Shown piece after piece: positions 24,798-36,670 of a stretch of 64,000 nucleotides of DNA. The position numbers and the translations under genes were made by a program. Source of the stretch: Pseudomonas botevensis (GTDB lineage Bacteria; Pseudomonadota; Gammaproteobacteria; Pseudomonadales; Pseudomonadaceae); assembly GCF_019145475.1 (NCBI RefSeq), contig NZ_JAHTKI010000013.1, forward strand, positions 62,001-126,000, read 5' to 3'. Under the pieces are notes generated by a model, which ran no database searches, was not told the DNA's origin, and worked only from the letters and a program-made list of their open reading frames with translations. Numbering within the stretch: the first letter of the stretch is position 1; each line of letters opens with the position of its first letter.

Positions 24798-26381
24798 ATG
24801 ATCAGTGCGGCATTGGATATTCAGGGAGAGCGTGCTCACCAGGTTGGCGAATCGAGCACCATGAACGTACCCGACAGCCGATCGATCAACGTTCCCGCCA
24901 GCAAAGTGCTGACGCCGGTTGCCAGTCGGAATCGCAACAAGAAGAAAGTTCTGTTCGTGACCTCGGAAATCAACGATCTGGTAAAAACCGGCGGCCTGGG
25001 TGACGTCTCCGCCGCCCTGCCCCGGGCGATGGCCCATCTGCATGACGTGCGCGTGTTGATCCCCGGTTACCGCCAGGTGATGAACAGCGAAAACCCGATC
25101 CATATCATCGGCGAACTGGGCGGTCACGCCGCGCTGCCACCGTGCAAGATCGGGCGCATGGACATGCCGGACGGCCTGGTGATCTACGTGCTGATCTGCC
25201 CCGAACTCTACGAGCGTGAAGGCTCGCCGTATGGCGCCAATAACGGCCGCGACTGGCCGGACAACCACATTCGCTTCGCCCGTCTGGGGCTGGCCGCCGC
25301 GGATATCGCCGCCAACCTCGCGCAAATCCACTGGTGCCCGGATCTGGTGCACGCCCATGACTGGCCCGCCGGGCTGGCGCCGGCCTACATGCACTGGCGC
25401 GGTCAGCGCACCCCGACCCTGTTCACCATTCATAACCTCGCCTATCAGGGCGTGACCAGCCTCGCTTCCTGCCCGGAGCTGGGCATCCCCGCCCATGCCC
25501 TGCAACAGGAAGGCATGGAGTTCTACGGCAAGATGTCGTTCCTCAAGGCTGGCATGGCTTATTCGAGCCACATCACCACGGTCAGCGCCACCTACGCCCA
25601 GGAAATCACCACTCCGGATTTCGGCTGCGGCCTGGACGGTTTCCTCGCCGCCAAGACCCATCAGGGTCTGCTCAGCGGGATTCCCAACGGCATTGACGAG
25701 AGCTGGGACGCCGCCACCGATCCGCACCTGTTCGCCCCGTTTGCCATTGGCGACTGGGACGGCAAGGCAATCAACGCCGCCCATGTTCGCCAGTTGTTCG
25801 GCCTGCACGACTCCACCGGCCCGTTGTTCGCCGTGGTGTCGCGACTGGTCTACCAGAAAGGCCTCGACCTGACCCAGGCGGTGTCCGAGTACATCGTGCA
25901 GAACGGTGGCCAGATTGCGATCATCGGTCGCGGCGAACCGGAAGAAGAACAGGCCATGCGCGAGCTGGCACTGCGCTTCCCCGGCCAGATCGGCGTGCGC
26001 ATCGGCTTCAACGAAACCGACGCCCGGCGGATGTTCGCCGGCAGCGATTTCCTGCTGATGCCGTCGCGCTATGAACCCTGCGGCCTGAGCCAGATGTACG
26101 CCCAGCGTTTCGGCTCGTTGCCGGTGGCGCGCAACACCGGCGGGCTGGCCGACACCATCGAAAATGGCGTCACCGGGTTTCTGTTCGACGAGTCCACCGT
26201 CGAAAGCTACCGCGAAGCCCTGAGCCGCGCCTTCAAGGTCTTTGCCTTCCCCGAGCTGCTCAACGCCATGCGTTGCCGCGCCATGGCCGCGCCGTTCAAC
26301 TGGTGCAAGGCAGTCGAACCCTACGCCGAACTCTACGAACAACTGGTCGCCAAGGCGCTGGGTAAATCACAACACAAATAA
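24798..26381 (+). CDS. glgA: Glycogen synthase
   Basis: This encodes 527 residues. ATG 24798 (MISAALDIQG) is chosen because GGGAGAG lies five bases ahead; earlier in-frame starts would read through the leader. After a 50-residue extension the GT5 domain begins (KKVLFVTSEINDLVKTGGLGDVSAALP), with the ADP-glucose-binding Lys63 in KTGGLGD. C-terminal motifs include SRLVYQKGLDL, SRYEPCGLSQMYAQRFGSLPVARNTGG. It would elongate alpha-1,4-glucan from ADP-glucose in the cytoplasm. It opens a coupled operon for glucan and trehalose metabolism. glgC is absent from the window, so the glucosyl donor must come from elsewhere, or GlgE supplies most chain elongation. Confidence 0.95.
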   Translation: MISAALDIQGERAHQVGESSTMNVPDSRSINVPASKVLTPVASRNRNKKKVLFVTSEINDLVKTGGLGDVSAALPRAMAHLHDVRVLIPGYRQVMNSENPIHIIGELGGHAALPPCKIGRMDMPDGLVIYVLICPELYEREGSPYGANNGRDWPDNHIRFARLGLAAADIAANLAQIHWCPDLVHAHDWPAGLAPAYMHWRGQRTPTLFTIHNLAYQGVTSLASCPELGIPAHALQQEGMEFYGKMSFLKAGMAYSSHITTVSATYAQEITTPDFGCGLDGFLAAKTHQGLLSGIPNGIDESWDAATDPHLFAPFAIGDWDGKAINAAHVRQLFGLHDSTGPLFAVVSRLVYQKGLDLTQAVSEYIVQNGGQIAIIGRGEPEEEQAMRELALRFPGQIGVRIGFNETDARRMFAGSDFLLMPSRYEPCGLSQMYAQRFGSLPVARNTGGLADTIENGVTGFLFDESTVESYREALSRAFKVFAFPELLNAMRCRAMAAPFNWCKAVEPYAELYEQLVAKALGKSQHK

Positions 26382-26399
26382 ACCAGGGAGGTTTCCACC

Positions 26400-28202
26400 A
26401 TGCCGTTACGGACACCTGAAAACTGGCCCCACGGCGCGATCATGCTGGACGACGCCCACACGCAATTCGCGTTGTGGGCGCCGGATGCGTTTTACGTCAG
26501 TGTCGAACTGGAAAACGGCCAATCCCTGCCGATGCTGCCCCAGGCTGATGGCTGGTTCGTGATCAAGGCGCGCTGCCCCGCCGGCAGCCGCTACCGCTAC
26601 AACATCGACGGCGAACTGGAAGTGCCGGACCCCGCCTCCCGCGCACAGGACGGTGACCTCGACCGCCACAGCGTGGTGGTCGACCCCCACGCCTACACCT
26701 GGCGCCACAGCGCCTGGCACGGTCGGCCATGGAGCGAGGCGGTCATCTACGAACTGCACGTCGGCGCGCTGGGTGGTTTTGCCGAGGTCGAACAGCATCT
26801 GGCGCGGCTTGCCGGACTGGGCATCACCGCCATCGAACTGATGCCCCTCGCGCAATTCCCCGGCACACGCAACTGGGGCTACGACGGCGTCCTGCACTAC
26901 GCGCCGCAGGCCTCCTACGGCAGCCCCGAACAGCTCAAGCATTTGATCGATACCGCCCACGGCCATGGCCTGGCGGTGATTCTCGACGTCGTTTACAACC
27001 ACTTCGGCCCCGACGGCAATTACCTGCATCGCTACGCCAAGGGCTTTTTCCGCGAGGACAAACACACGCCGTGGGGCGCGGCCATCGACTTCCGCCGCCG
27101 CGAAGTGCGCGACTTCTTCATCGAAAACGCCCTGATGTGGCTGCTCGAATACCGTTTCGACGGCCTGCGCCTGGACGCCGTGCATGCCATCGACAGCGCG
27201 GACTTCCTGCCGGAGCTGGCGCAGCGTATCCGCCAGCAGATCGACCCGATGCGCCATGTCTGGCTGACCGTCGAGAACGAACACAACCAGGCCAGCCTGC
27301 TGGAAGAACACTACGACGCGCAGTGGAATGACGACGGCCATAATGCCCTGCATGTGCTGCTGACCGGTGAAACCGACGCCTATTACGCCGACTATGCCGA
27401 GCATCCGACCGAACAACTGGCCCGCTGCCTGAGCCAGGGTTTCGTGTTTCAGGGTCAGATCAACCGCCACGGCGAATCCCGCGGCGAGCCCAGCGAACAC
27501 CTGCCCTCGACCGCATTTGTGCTGTTCCTGCAGAACCACGACCAGATCGGCAACCGGGCTTTCGGCGAGCGCCTGCATCAGCTGGCCGATCCTCGGGCAC
27601 TCGACGCGGCCACGGTGTTGCTGTTGCTGTCGCCGATGATTCCGCTGCTGTTCATGGGCGACGAATATGCCGCCGAGCAACCGTTCCTGTTTTTTACCAG
27701 TCATCACGGTGAACTGGCGCAGTTGGTGCGCGAAGGCCGGCGCAACGAATTCGCCGCGTTCAGCGCCTTCAAGGATCCACACCAGCGCGAACGGATTCCC
27801 GACCCGAACGCCGAGCAGACCTTTCACGCCGCGCAACCGTCGCTGATCGGCGAAGGCAGCGTGAAGCAGCGACAGACGCTGGCGCTGTATCGAAAACTGC
27901 TGCAACTGCGCCACCGCCACATCATTCCCAACCTCTCCGGCACCCAGGCGCTGGGCGCGCAAGTGCTGGGTCATGGCGCGATCAGCGCGCGCTGGCGACT
28001 GGGCGATGGCAGCGAGCTGCGCATCGACCTGAACCTGGGCAACACGCCAGTGGTCAACCCTCCACGGGCCGACGCGGACTGGCTGTTGCGCCAACCGCCC
28101 GATGTCGAGCCGACGGATCAGGGCCTGCTCCCGCCGTATTGCGCGCTTGTCAGTCTCACGGCCGCAACCCCTTTGCACCTTCTGGATGGAGAGCGCCTAT
28201 GA
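26400..28202 (+). CDS. treZ: Malto-oligosyltrehalose trehalohydrolase
   Basis: This encodes 600 residues, 18 bases after glgA, with GGGAGG before the ATG. A GH13 enzyme with an N-terminal carbohydrate-binding-like module (FALWAPDAFYVSVEL). Catalytic motifs: GLRLDAVHAID (nucleophile Asp259), TVENEHN (acid Glu292) and LQNHDQIGNR. TreZ cleaves trehalose from the reducing end of the maltooligosyl-trehalose made by TreY. Length and motif set fit TreZ rather than GlgB. The stop overlaps the malQ start by ATGA. Confidence 0.95.
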   Translation: MPLRTPENWPHGAIMLDDAHTQFALWAPDAFYVSVELENGQSLPMLPQADGWFVIKARCPAGSRYRYNIDGELEVPDPASRAQDGDLDRHSVVVDPHAYTWRHSAWHGRPWSEAVIYELHVGALGGFAEVEQHLARLAGLGITAIELMPLAQFPGTRNWGYDGVLHYAPQASYGSPEQLKHLIDTAHGHGLAVILDVVYNHFGPDGNYLHRYAKGFFREDKHTPWGAAIDFRRREVRDFFIENALMWLLEYRFDGLRLDAVHAIDSADFLPELAQRIRQQIDPMRHVWLTVENEHNQASLLEEHYDAQWNDDGHNALHVLLTGETDAYYADYAEHPTEQLARCLSQGFVFQGQINRHGESRGEPSEHLPSTAFVLFLQNHDQIGNRAFGERLHQLADPRALDAATVLLLLSPMIPLLFMGDEYAAEQPFLFFTSHHGELAQLVREGRRNEFAAFSAFKDPHQRERIPDPNAEQTFHAAQPSLIGEGSVKQRQTLALYRKLLQLRHRHIIPNLSGTQALGAQVLGHGAISARWRLGDGSELRIDLNLGNTPVVNPPRADADWLLRQPPDVEPTDQGLLPPYCALVSLTAATPLHLLDGERL

Positions 28203-30277
28203 GCGATGCGCAACTGGAAATACTGGCGAGCCGGGCCGGCCTCGCCGTCGACTGGATCGACGCCAACGGCCGCCCGCAGAAAGTCGCCCCGGCGGTGCTG
28301 CGCAATGTCCTCACCGCCCTCGGCCATCCGGCCGGTTCGGCGCAGGAAATCGACGCCAGCCTGCAACAATTGCAACAAGCCCAACTGGATCGCCACCTGC
28401 CGCCCCTGTTGACCTGCGACGTCAACGTCGGCCTGGATCTGGCGCGCTATTTCGAGCCTGGCACGCCGTGCGAGATTCATCTGGAAGACGGTTCGCGCCT
28501 GAGCCTGAAACTCGACGACGCGGCCGTGTTGCCGGGACTGATTCCGGTGGGTTACCAGCACGTTCACATTGCCGATCAACAATTCACCCTGGCCGTGGCG
28601 CCCGAGCGCTGCTACAGCGTCGGTGACGCGGTCGACAGCCCGATCCCCCGCGCCTGGGGCCTGAGCGTGCAGCTCTACGGCCTGCGCCGCGCCGGTGACG
28701 GCGGTTTTGGCGACACCCAGGCCCTAGAGGAAATGGCCCGGGTCGCCGGCGAGCGCGGCGCCGATGCTCTGGCGATCAGCCCGCTGCACGCGATGTTCAG
28801 CGCCGACACCGGGCGCTACAGCCCCTACTCGCCCTCCAGCCGTCTGTTTCTCAATTCGCTGTACGCCGCGCCGGGCGCAATTCTTGGTGAGCGCGCCTTG
28901 CGCGATGCCATCGAATCCGCCGGTCTGGCCGAGACGTTCGGGCAACTGGAGGACTTGAGCCTGATCGACTGGCCGCGCGCCGCCGATGCCAAGCAAAAAC
29001 TCCTGCAAGCGCTGTACGAAGGCTTTGTCAGCGGCGACCACCCGCTGCACCCGGACTTCGCCAGCTTCCGCCATGCCGGCGGCGAAGCCCTGGAAAACCA
29101 CTGCCGTTTCGAAGCGATTCAGGAAATGCGCGCGGTCCGTGGCGAAAACCTCGACTGGCGCGAATGGCCGGAACACTGGCACGACCCACGGGGCGCGGCA
29201 CTCGGCGCCTTCGCCGAGGAATATGCCGAGCGCATCGGCTACTTCGCCTTTTGCCAATGGCTGATCCATCGCTGCCTGGAACGCGCGCAAACCGCCGCCC
29301 GCAGCGCCGGCATGGGCATCGGCCTGATCGCCGATCTGGCGGTCGGTGCCGACGGTGCCGGCAGTCAGGCCTGGAGCTTCCAGGATGAGTTGCTGGCCTC
29401 GCTGACCGTCGGCGCGCCGCCGGACATCCTCAACCGCTCCGGCCAGGGCTGGGGGATTTCTGCGTTTTCTCCGGAAGGTCTGGTGCGCAACGGCTTTCGC
29501 GCGTTCATCGACATGCTGCGCGCCAACTTCGCCCATGCCGGCGGCTTGCGCATCGACCATGTGATGGGCCTGCAACGGCTGTGGGTGATCCCCAACGGCG
29601 CAATTCCGGCCGATGGCGCTTACCTGTATTACCCGGTGGACGACCTGCTGCGGCTGCTGACCCTCGAGTCCCACCGGCATCAGGCAATCGTGCTCGGCGA
29701 AGACCTCGGCACCGTGCCCGACGGCCTGCGGGAAAAACTGGTCGCCCGCGCCATGCTCGGCATGCGCGTGCTGTTGTTCGAACAAGACAATACTTACTTC
29801 AAGCCGATTCTCGACTGGCCGGACAACGCCCTCGCCACCACCAGCACCCATGACCTGCCGACGCTCAATGGCTGGTGGCATGGCCGCGACATCGACTGGA
29901 ATGCGCGACTGGGGCTGATCGACGCCAATGGCGAAATCGAATGGCGGCGTCATCGCGAGCGTGAGCGCGACGGCCTGCGCGGTGCGCTGAGCCAGGACCC
30001 GCAGAACTTTCGCGAGGAGTCCCACGAAGCCGACCAGGTGGTCGACGCCGCCGTGCGCTTCCTCGGCCATACCCGTGCGCCACTGGTACTGTTGCCGCTG
30101 GAGGATGCGCTGGGCCTCAACGAGCAGGCCAACCTCCCCGGCACCATCGACACCCACCCGAACTGGTCGCGACGTTTGCCCGGCACTGCCGAAACCCTGC
30201 TCGATGGCATCGACGCGGCGCGGCGTCTGGAATTGCTGGCCTGCGCGCGCCTTCAGGCTGCCGAGCGTGACCGATGA
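28199..30277 (+). CDS. malQ: 4-alpha-glucanotransferase
   Basis: This encodes 692 residues. ATG 28199 overlaps the treZ stop (ATGA), with GGAGAG ahead. It is a GH77 amylomaltase: SPYSPSSRLFLNSLYA, LRIDHVMGLQRLWVIP (nucleophile Asp453), VLGEDLGTVP (acid Glu501) and TTSTHDLPTLNGWW. It has the N-terminal extension seen in bacterial MalQ of this length. It disproportionates maltodextrins released during glucan processing, recycling short chains for TreY. Its stop overlaps treY by ATGA. Confidence 0.94.
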   Translation: MSDAQLEILASRAGLAVDWIDANGRPQKVAPAVLRNVLTALGHPAGSAQEIDASLQQLQQAQLDRHLPPLLTCDVNVGLDLARYFEPGTPCEIHLEDGSRLSLKLDDAAVLPGLIPVGYQHVHIADQQFTLAVAPERCYSVGDAVDSPIPRAWGLSVQLYGLRRAGDGGFGDTQALEEMARVAGERGADALAISPLHAMFSADTGRYSPYSPSSRLFLNSLYAAPGAILGERALRDAIESAGLAETFGQLEDLSLIDWPRAADAKQKLLQALYEGFVSGDHPLHPDFASFRHAGGEALENHCRFEAIQEMRAVRGENLDWREWPEHWHDPRGAALGAFAEEYAERIGYFAFCQWLIHRCLERAQTAARSAGMGIGLIADLAVGADGAGSQAWSFQDELLASLTVGAPPDILNRSGQGWGISAFSPEGLVRNGFRAFIDMLRANFAHAGGLRIDHVMGLQRLWVIPNGAIPADGAYLYYPVDDLLRLLTLESHRHQAIVLGEDLGTVPDGLREKLVARAMLGMRVLLFEQDNTYFKPILDWPDNALATTSTHDLPTLNGWWHGRDIDWNARLGLIDANGEIEWRRHRERERDGLRGALSQDPQNFREESHEADQVVDAAVRFLGHTRAPLVLLPLEDALGLNEQANLPGTIDTHPNWSRRLPGTAETLLDGIDAARRLELLACARLQAAERDR

Positions 30278-33066
30278 GTGAGCTGCTGATTACGCCGCTG
30301 CGCGCCACCCTGCGCCTGCAATTTCACAAGGGCTTCACCCTCGACCAAGCCGTGCCGCTGGTGCCGTACTTCGCCCGGCTCGGCATCAGCCATGTCTACG
30401 CTTCGCCATTGCTCGCCGCCCGCGCGGGCTCCATGCACGGCTACGATGTGGTCGACCCGACCCGGGTCAACCCGGAACTTGGCGGCGAACCGGCGTTGCG
30501 TCGATTAGTGGCGAGCCTGCGCGAACACGGCATGGGACTGATCGTCGACATCGTCTCCAATCACATGGCCGTCGGCGGCGGTGACAACCCGTGGTGGCTC
30601 GACTTGCTCGAATGGGGCCGGCTCAGTCCCTACGGCGAGTTTTTCGACATTCAATGGCACTCCCCCGACCCGCTGATGGAGGGCCAATTGCTCCTGCCGT
30701 TCCTCGGCAGCGACTACGGCGCCGCCTTGCAGGATGGCGCCCTGCCACTGTGCTTCAACGCCGAGGGCGGGACGTTCCACGTCGAGCATTACCAGCATCA
30801 CTTCCCGATCTGCCCCAGCGATTACGGCGAACTGCTCAGGCCTGACGACACCCTTTCAGGCGAAACGGCGGATCAACTCAAGGCCCTGGCCGAGCGTTTC
30901 AGCACCCTGAGCTACCAGACCGACGCCCATTCCCTGGCGGGTCCGCTCAAGGAAGAACTGGCACAACGGGCAAGCGACCCGCCGATCCTGCATGCCATCC
31001 AGCGCAATCTGGCTCTCTACGATTCGAAGACCGAAGCCGGTTTCGCCCGTCTGCATCAACTGCTGGAACGCCAGAGTTACCGGGTGGCGAGCTGGCGCAC
31101 CGCCGCCGACGACATCAACTGGCGGCGCTTCTTCGACGTCAATGAACTCGGTGGTTTGCGGGTCGAACGGCCCGCCGTGTTCGAAGCCACCCACGGCAAG
31201 ATTTTCCAGTTGATCGGCGAAGGCCTGATCGACGGCCTGCGCATCGACCACATCGACGGCCTCGCCGACCCGCGCGGTTATTGCCGCAAGTTGCGTCGTC
31301 GTCTCGACGCGCTGGCGCCGGGGCGGCACTTGCCAATCTACGTTGAAAAAATCCTCGGCGAAGGCGAAACCCTGCACGCCGACTGGGCAGTGGATGGCAG
31401 CACCGGTTACGAATTCATGAATCAGTTGGCGTTGCTGCAACATGACCCGGCGGGCGAAGCGGTGCTGGGAGAGCTGTGGCAACGTCTCGCCGAGCGCCCC
31501 GCCGCGTTTGCCGAAGAAGCCCGGCTGGCACGCCAGCAGATTCTCAACGGCTCGCTCGCCAGCGATTGCGAAAGCGTCGCCCAGGCATTGTTACAAGTGG
31601 CGCGGGACGACCTGATGACCCGCGACCTGACCCTCGGCGCGATCCGTCGGGCGCTGCAGGCGCTGATCGTGCACTTCCCGGTGTATCGCACCTACATCAG
31701 CGCCATGGGCCGCTCGACCCAGGACGAGGTGTTTTTCCAACGGGCGATGGACGGTGCGCGGCAGAGTCTCGGCGAAGGCGACTGGCCGGTGCTCGACTGT
31801 GTGGCCGGCTGGCTCGGCGGCCATCCGTGGCGCCGCAAGCCGCGCGGGCGCTCGCGCAAGCTGCTCAAACATGCCTGCGTGCGCTTCCAGCAACTGACCT
31901 CGCCGGCCGCCGCCAAAGCCGTGGAAGACACCGCGCTGTACCGCTCGGCGGTGCTGCTGTCACGCAACGACGTCGGCTACAACACCGAACAGTTCAGCGC
32001 GCCGGTCAGTGATTTCCATGAGGTTTGCCAGCAACGCCTGACGAGCTTCCCCGACAACCTGCTGACCACCGCCACCCACGACCACAAACGCGGCGAAGAC
32101 ACCCGCGCGCGCCTCGCCGTGCTGAGCGAACGCAGCACCTGGTACGTCGAGCAGATCGGCTTGTGGCACGTCCTCGCCAGGCCCCTGCGTGAGGACGATC
32201 AGGCGCCGTCCTTCGGCGATGAGTTGATTCTGTTCCAGGCGCTGCTCGGCAGTTGGCCGCTGCACTTGCGCGATGACGATCAGGACGGCTTCGCCGAGTA
32301 CGCCCGGCGAATCTGGCAATGGCAGCAAAAGGCGCTGCGCGAGGCCAAATTGCAAAGCAGCTGGAGCGCGCCGAACGAGGCTTATGAACAAGCGGTGCAG
32401 GCCTTCACCGAACGTCTGCTGCTCAGCCGCGAAGGAGCCCTGCTGCGCGGCAAACTGGCCGAGGCGGTCAACAGCATCGCAGCGGCCGGGGCACTCAACG
32501 GTCTGGCGCAAACCTTGCTGCGCATGACCGTACCGGGCATTCCCGATCTGTATCAGGGCAACGAGTTCTGGGATTTCAGTCTGGTCGATCCGGACAACCG
32601 CCGGCCGGTGGATTACCCCGCTCGGGAACAGGCCTTGCGCGCTGTCGCTCCGCTGCCGGAACTGCTGGCGAACTGGCGCGACGGGCGCATCAAACAGGCG
32701 TTGATCGCGCAGGTGCTGAACCTGCGCGCCGAACACACGGAGTTGTTTCGCCGAGGCTCGTACCAGGCCCTCGAGGTGCTGGGCAGCCAGGCGCACAACG
32801 TGCTCGCGTTTACCCGCGAGCACGGGGAGCAACGGGTCATCGTGATTGTGCCGATCCGTTGCGCGACGTTGCTGGAAAACGGTGCCGTACCTCAGGTGGA
32901 TGCGCTGCGTTGGGGCGATACGCGGGTGGTTCTACCGTTCGCCGCTTGCGACGCAAATCTGAAGGGACTTTTTTCCAGCCGCGCAGTCACAAAAAACAGG
33001 GAGCTGGAAGTCAGCGCCGCGCTGGGGGATTTCCCGGTCAATCTGTTTATCTTGCAAGAGCATTGA
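30274..33066 (+). CDS. treY: Malto-oligosyltrehalose synthase
   Basis: This encodes 930 residues, starting at an ATGA overlap with malQ. GH13 motifs: TLRLQFHKGFTLDQAVPLVPYFARLGISHVYASP, VDIVSNHMAV, GLRIDHIDGLADPRGY (Asp325), IYVEKILGEGE (Glu358), TATHDHKRGEDTRARL and TVPGIPDLYQGNEFWDFSLVDPDNRRPVD. The combination and length identify TreY, which isomerises the reducing-end alpha-1,4 bond of maltodextrins to alpha,alpha-1,1, making the substrate of TreZ. Together they release trehalose from cellular glucan, an osmo- and desiccation-protective route in pseudomonads. Confidence 0.95.
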   Translation: MSELLITPLRATLRLQFHKGFTLDQAVPLVPYFARLGISHVYASPLLAARAGSMHGYDVVDPTRVNPELGGEPALRRLVASLREHGMGLIVDIVSNHMAVGGGDNPWWLDLLEWGRLSPYGEFFDIQWHSPDPLMEGQLLLPFLGSDYGAALQDGALPLCFNAEGGTFHVEHYQHHFPICPSDYGELLRPDDTLSGETADQLKALAERFSTLSYQTDAHSLAGPLKEELAQRASDPPILHAIQRNLALYDSKTEAGFARLHQLLERQSYRVASWRTAADDINWRRFFDVNELGGLRVERPAVFEATHGKIFQLIGEGLIDGLRIDHIDGLADPRGYCRKLRRRLDALAPGRHLPIYVEKILGEGETLHADWAVDGSTGYEFMNQLALLQHDPAGEAVLGELWQRLAERPAAFAEEARLARQQILNGSLASDCESVAQALLQVARDDLMTRDLTLGAIRRALQALIVHFPVYRTYISAMGRSTQDEVFFQRAMDGARQSLGEGDWPVLDCVAGWLGGHPWRRKPRGRSRKLLKHACVRFQQLTSPAAAKAVEDTALYRSAVLLSRNDVGYNTEQFSAPVSDFHEVCQQRLTSFPDNLLTTATHDHKRGEDTRARLAVLSERSTWYVEQIGLWHVLARPLREDDQAPSFGDELILFQALLGSWPLHLRDDDQDGFAEYARRIWQWQQKALREAKLQSSWSAPNEAYEQAVQAFTERLLLSREGALLRGKLAEAVNSIAAAGALNGLAQTLLRMTVPGIPDLYQGNEFWDFSLVDPDNRRPVDYPAREQALRAVAPLPELLANWRDGRIKQALIAQVLNLRAEHTELFRRGSYQALEVLGSQAHNVLAFTREHGEQRVIVIVPIRCATLLENGAVPQVDALRWGDTRVVLPFAACDANLKGLFSSRAVTKNRELEVSAALGDFPVNLFILQEH

Positions 33067-33087
33067 GTTCAGTTCAGGAGCATTGCG

Positions 33088-33405
33088 ATGAGTACCGACG
33101 ATAAACGCATCCGCGAATTCGCCTATCAGATCTGGGAATCCGAAGGTAAACCCGAAGGTCACGAAGCCCGCCACTGGGAGATGGCGCGCAAACTGGCCGA
33201 AGCTGAAGCGCTGGCCCCAAAGAAACCGCCGAAGGCTGCGGGCAGCAAGACGGCGAACGGCAAGGCCAGCGAGCCCAAGGCCGCCGCCGCAAAACCCAAG
33301 GCGACGACGAAGGCCAAGCCAGCCAGCGCCGCCAAAGTGCTGCCCCCGGGCGAGAAAGCCGCCGAGAAAAAGCCCCGCGCGCCACGCAAGCCGCCGGCGG
33401 TCTGA
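33088..33405 (+). CDS. DUF2934 protein with lysine/alanine/proline-rich tail
   Basis: This encodes 105 residues, 21 bases after treY, with AGGAG nine bases before the ATG. Residues 1-40 are a DUF2934 unit (RIREFAYQIWESEGKPEGHEARHWEMARKL). The remaining 60 residues are a low-complexity tail of Lys, Ala and Pro (KAAAAKPKATTKAKPA and similar), like the tails of histone H1-type and AlgP-type proteins. Such tails bind nucleic acids or polyanions. A role tied to stress or glucan metabolism is inferred from position alone. Confidence 0.85.
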   Translation: MSTDDKRIREFAYQIWESEGKPEGHEARHWEMARKLAEAEALAPKKPPKAAGSKTANGKASEPKAAAAKPKATTKAKPASAAKVLPPGEKAAEKKPRAPRKPPAV

Positions 33406-33510
33406 CGCTTCTCCTCTCTTTGAATTGAATCAAACGTGTGGCGGGTTTACCCGCCACCAGGACTCGCTCGCCCTCGGAAAACAGACCCAAACGATTTTGC
33501 AGGAGCAATC

Positions 33511-35670
<2,160 letters not shown>

Positions 35671-35671
35671 C

Positions 35672-36670
35672 ATGGATCTGCACGAATATCTGCGCGAGCG
35701 CCCGCCGGACTTTGCCGACACTGAAGCCCTTGGGCGCGGTCTGCGGGAAATGGTCGAGGCCGGCCTCGATCAACTGCCGCTGCCCGGCAGTGGTCATACT
35801 CTGGAACGTTTTCAGCGCCTGGCCGAGGTCGGCGGCCATGACTTGGGGTTGTGCAAACTCTACGAGGGCCACACCGACGCGCTGGCGATCATCCAGCAGC
35901 TCGGCGGCTCGCCGACACCCGGCAGCACCTGGGGGATGTGGGCGGCAGAACCGCCGCAAGCACGGGTCAAGGTCAGCCCGAGCGGGCACATGGTCATACT
36001 GAACGGGCGCAAGGCCTGGTGCTCCGGCGCCGCCGTGCTCAGCCATGCGCTGCTGACAGCCTGGGATGAAGAAGGACGCCAGCAACTGGTGGCCGTGGCC
36101 CTCGATCAACCCGGCGTGCGCATCACCGATCAGGGCTGGCAAGCCGTCGGCATGGTTGCCACCGGCAGCATCGAGGTGCTGTTCGACGGCGCCGAGGGCC
36201 AGGCCATCGGCAACCCCGGCGATTACCTGCTCCGGCCAGGGTTCTGGCAAGGCGCAATCGGCATCGCCGCCTGCTGGTACGGCGCCGCGCAGCAGATCGC
36301 CGAACGCCTGCGCCGACACGGCGGGCAACGCGAAGAACCCCACGCCCTCGCCCATCTCGGCGCCGTCGACAGTGCCTTGCAGGCGGCGGCCGCCGTGCTG
36401 CGCTTCAGCGCCCTGCACATCGATACCCATCCCGAGGCCGATGCCGAGCTGCTGGCCCGCCGTGCGCGGGCGGTGGTCGAGCAGGCTGCCGAGCAGGTCA
36501 TGCGTGACGTCGGCCGCGCCCTCGGGGCCGGGCCGTTCTGCCAGGATCGTCACTTCGCCCGCCTGAGCGCCGATCTGCCGGTGTTCCTGCGGCAAAGCCA
36601 CGCCGAGCGCGATCTCGCCGTCCTCGGCCAATTGATTGCCGGCCAGCCCGGCGAGACATGGACGTTATGA
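35672..36670 (+). CDS. Acyl-CoA dehydrogenase family protein
   Basis: This encodes 332 residues, starting one base after the glgX stop with GAGG in the end of glgX. It matches the acyl-CoA dehydrogenase fold in outline (GGSPTPGSTWGMWAAEPPQARVKV, LNGRKAWCSGAAVLSHALLTAWD, FWQGAIGIAACWYGAAQQIAERLRRH), including the middle domain and C-terminal helices. It is short for the family (about 380 residues) and the usual catalytic glutamate is not obvious to me. It could be a flavoenzyme acting on an unusual acyl or amino substrate. It forms a coupled trio with a PIG-L deacetylase and a methyltransferase, pointing to a dedicated modification pathway. Confidence 0.75.
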   Translation: MDLHEYLRERPPDFADTEALGRGLREMVEAGLDQLPLPGSGHTLERFQRLAEVGGHDLGLCKLYEGHTDALAIIQQLGGSPTPGSTWGMWAAEPPQARVKVSPSGHMVILNGRKAWCSGAAVLSHALLTAWDEEGRQQLVAVALDQPGVRITDQGWQAVGMVATGSIEVLFDGAEGQAIGNPGDYLLRPGFWQGAIGIAACWYGAAQQIAERLRRHGGQREEPHALAHLGAVDSALQAAAAVLRFSALHIDTHPEADAELLARRARAVVEQAAEQVMRDVGRALGAGPFCQDRHFARLSADLPVFLRQSHAERDLAVLGQLIAGQPGETWTL

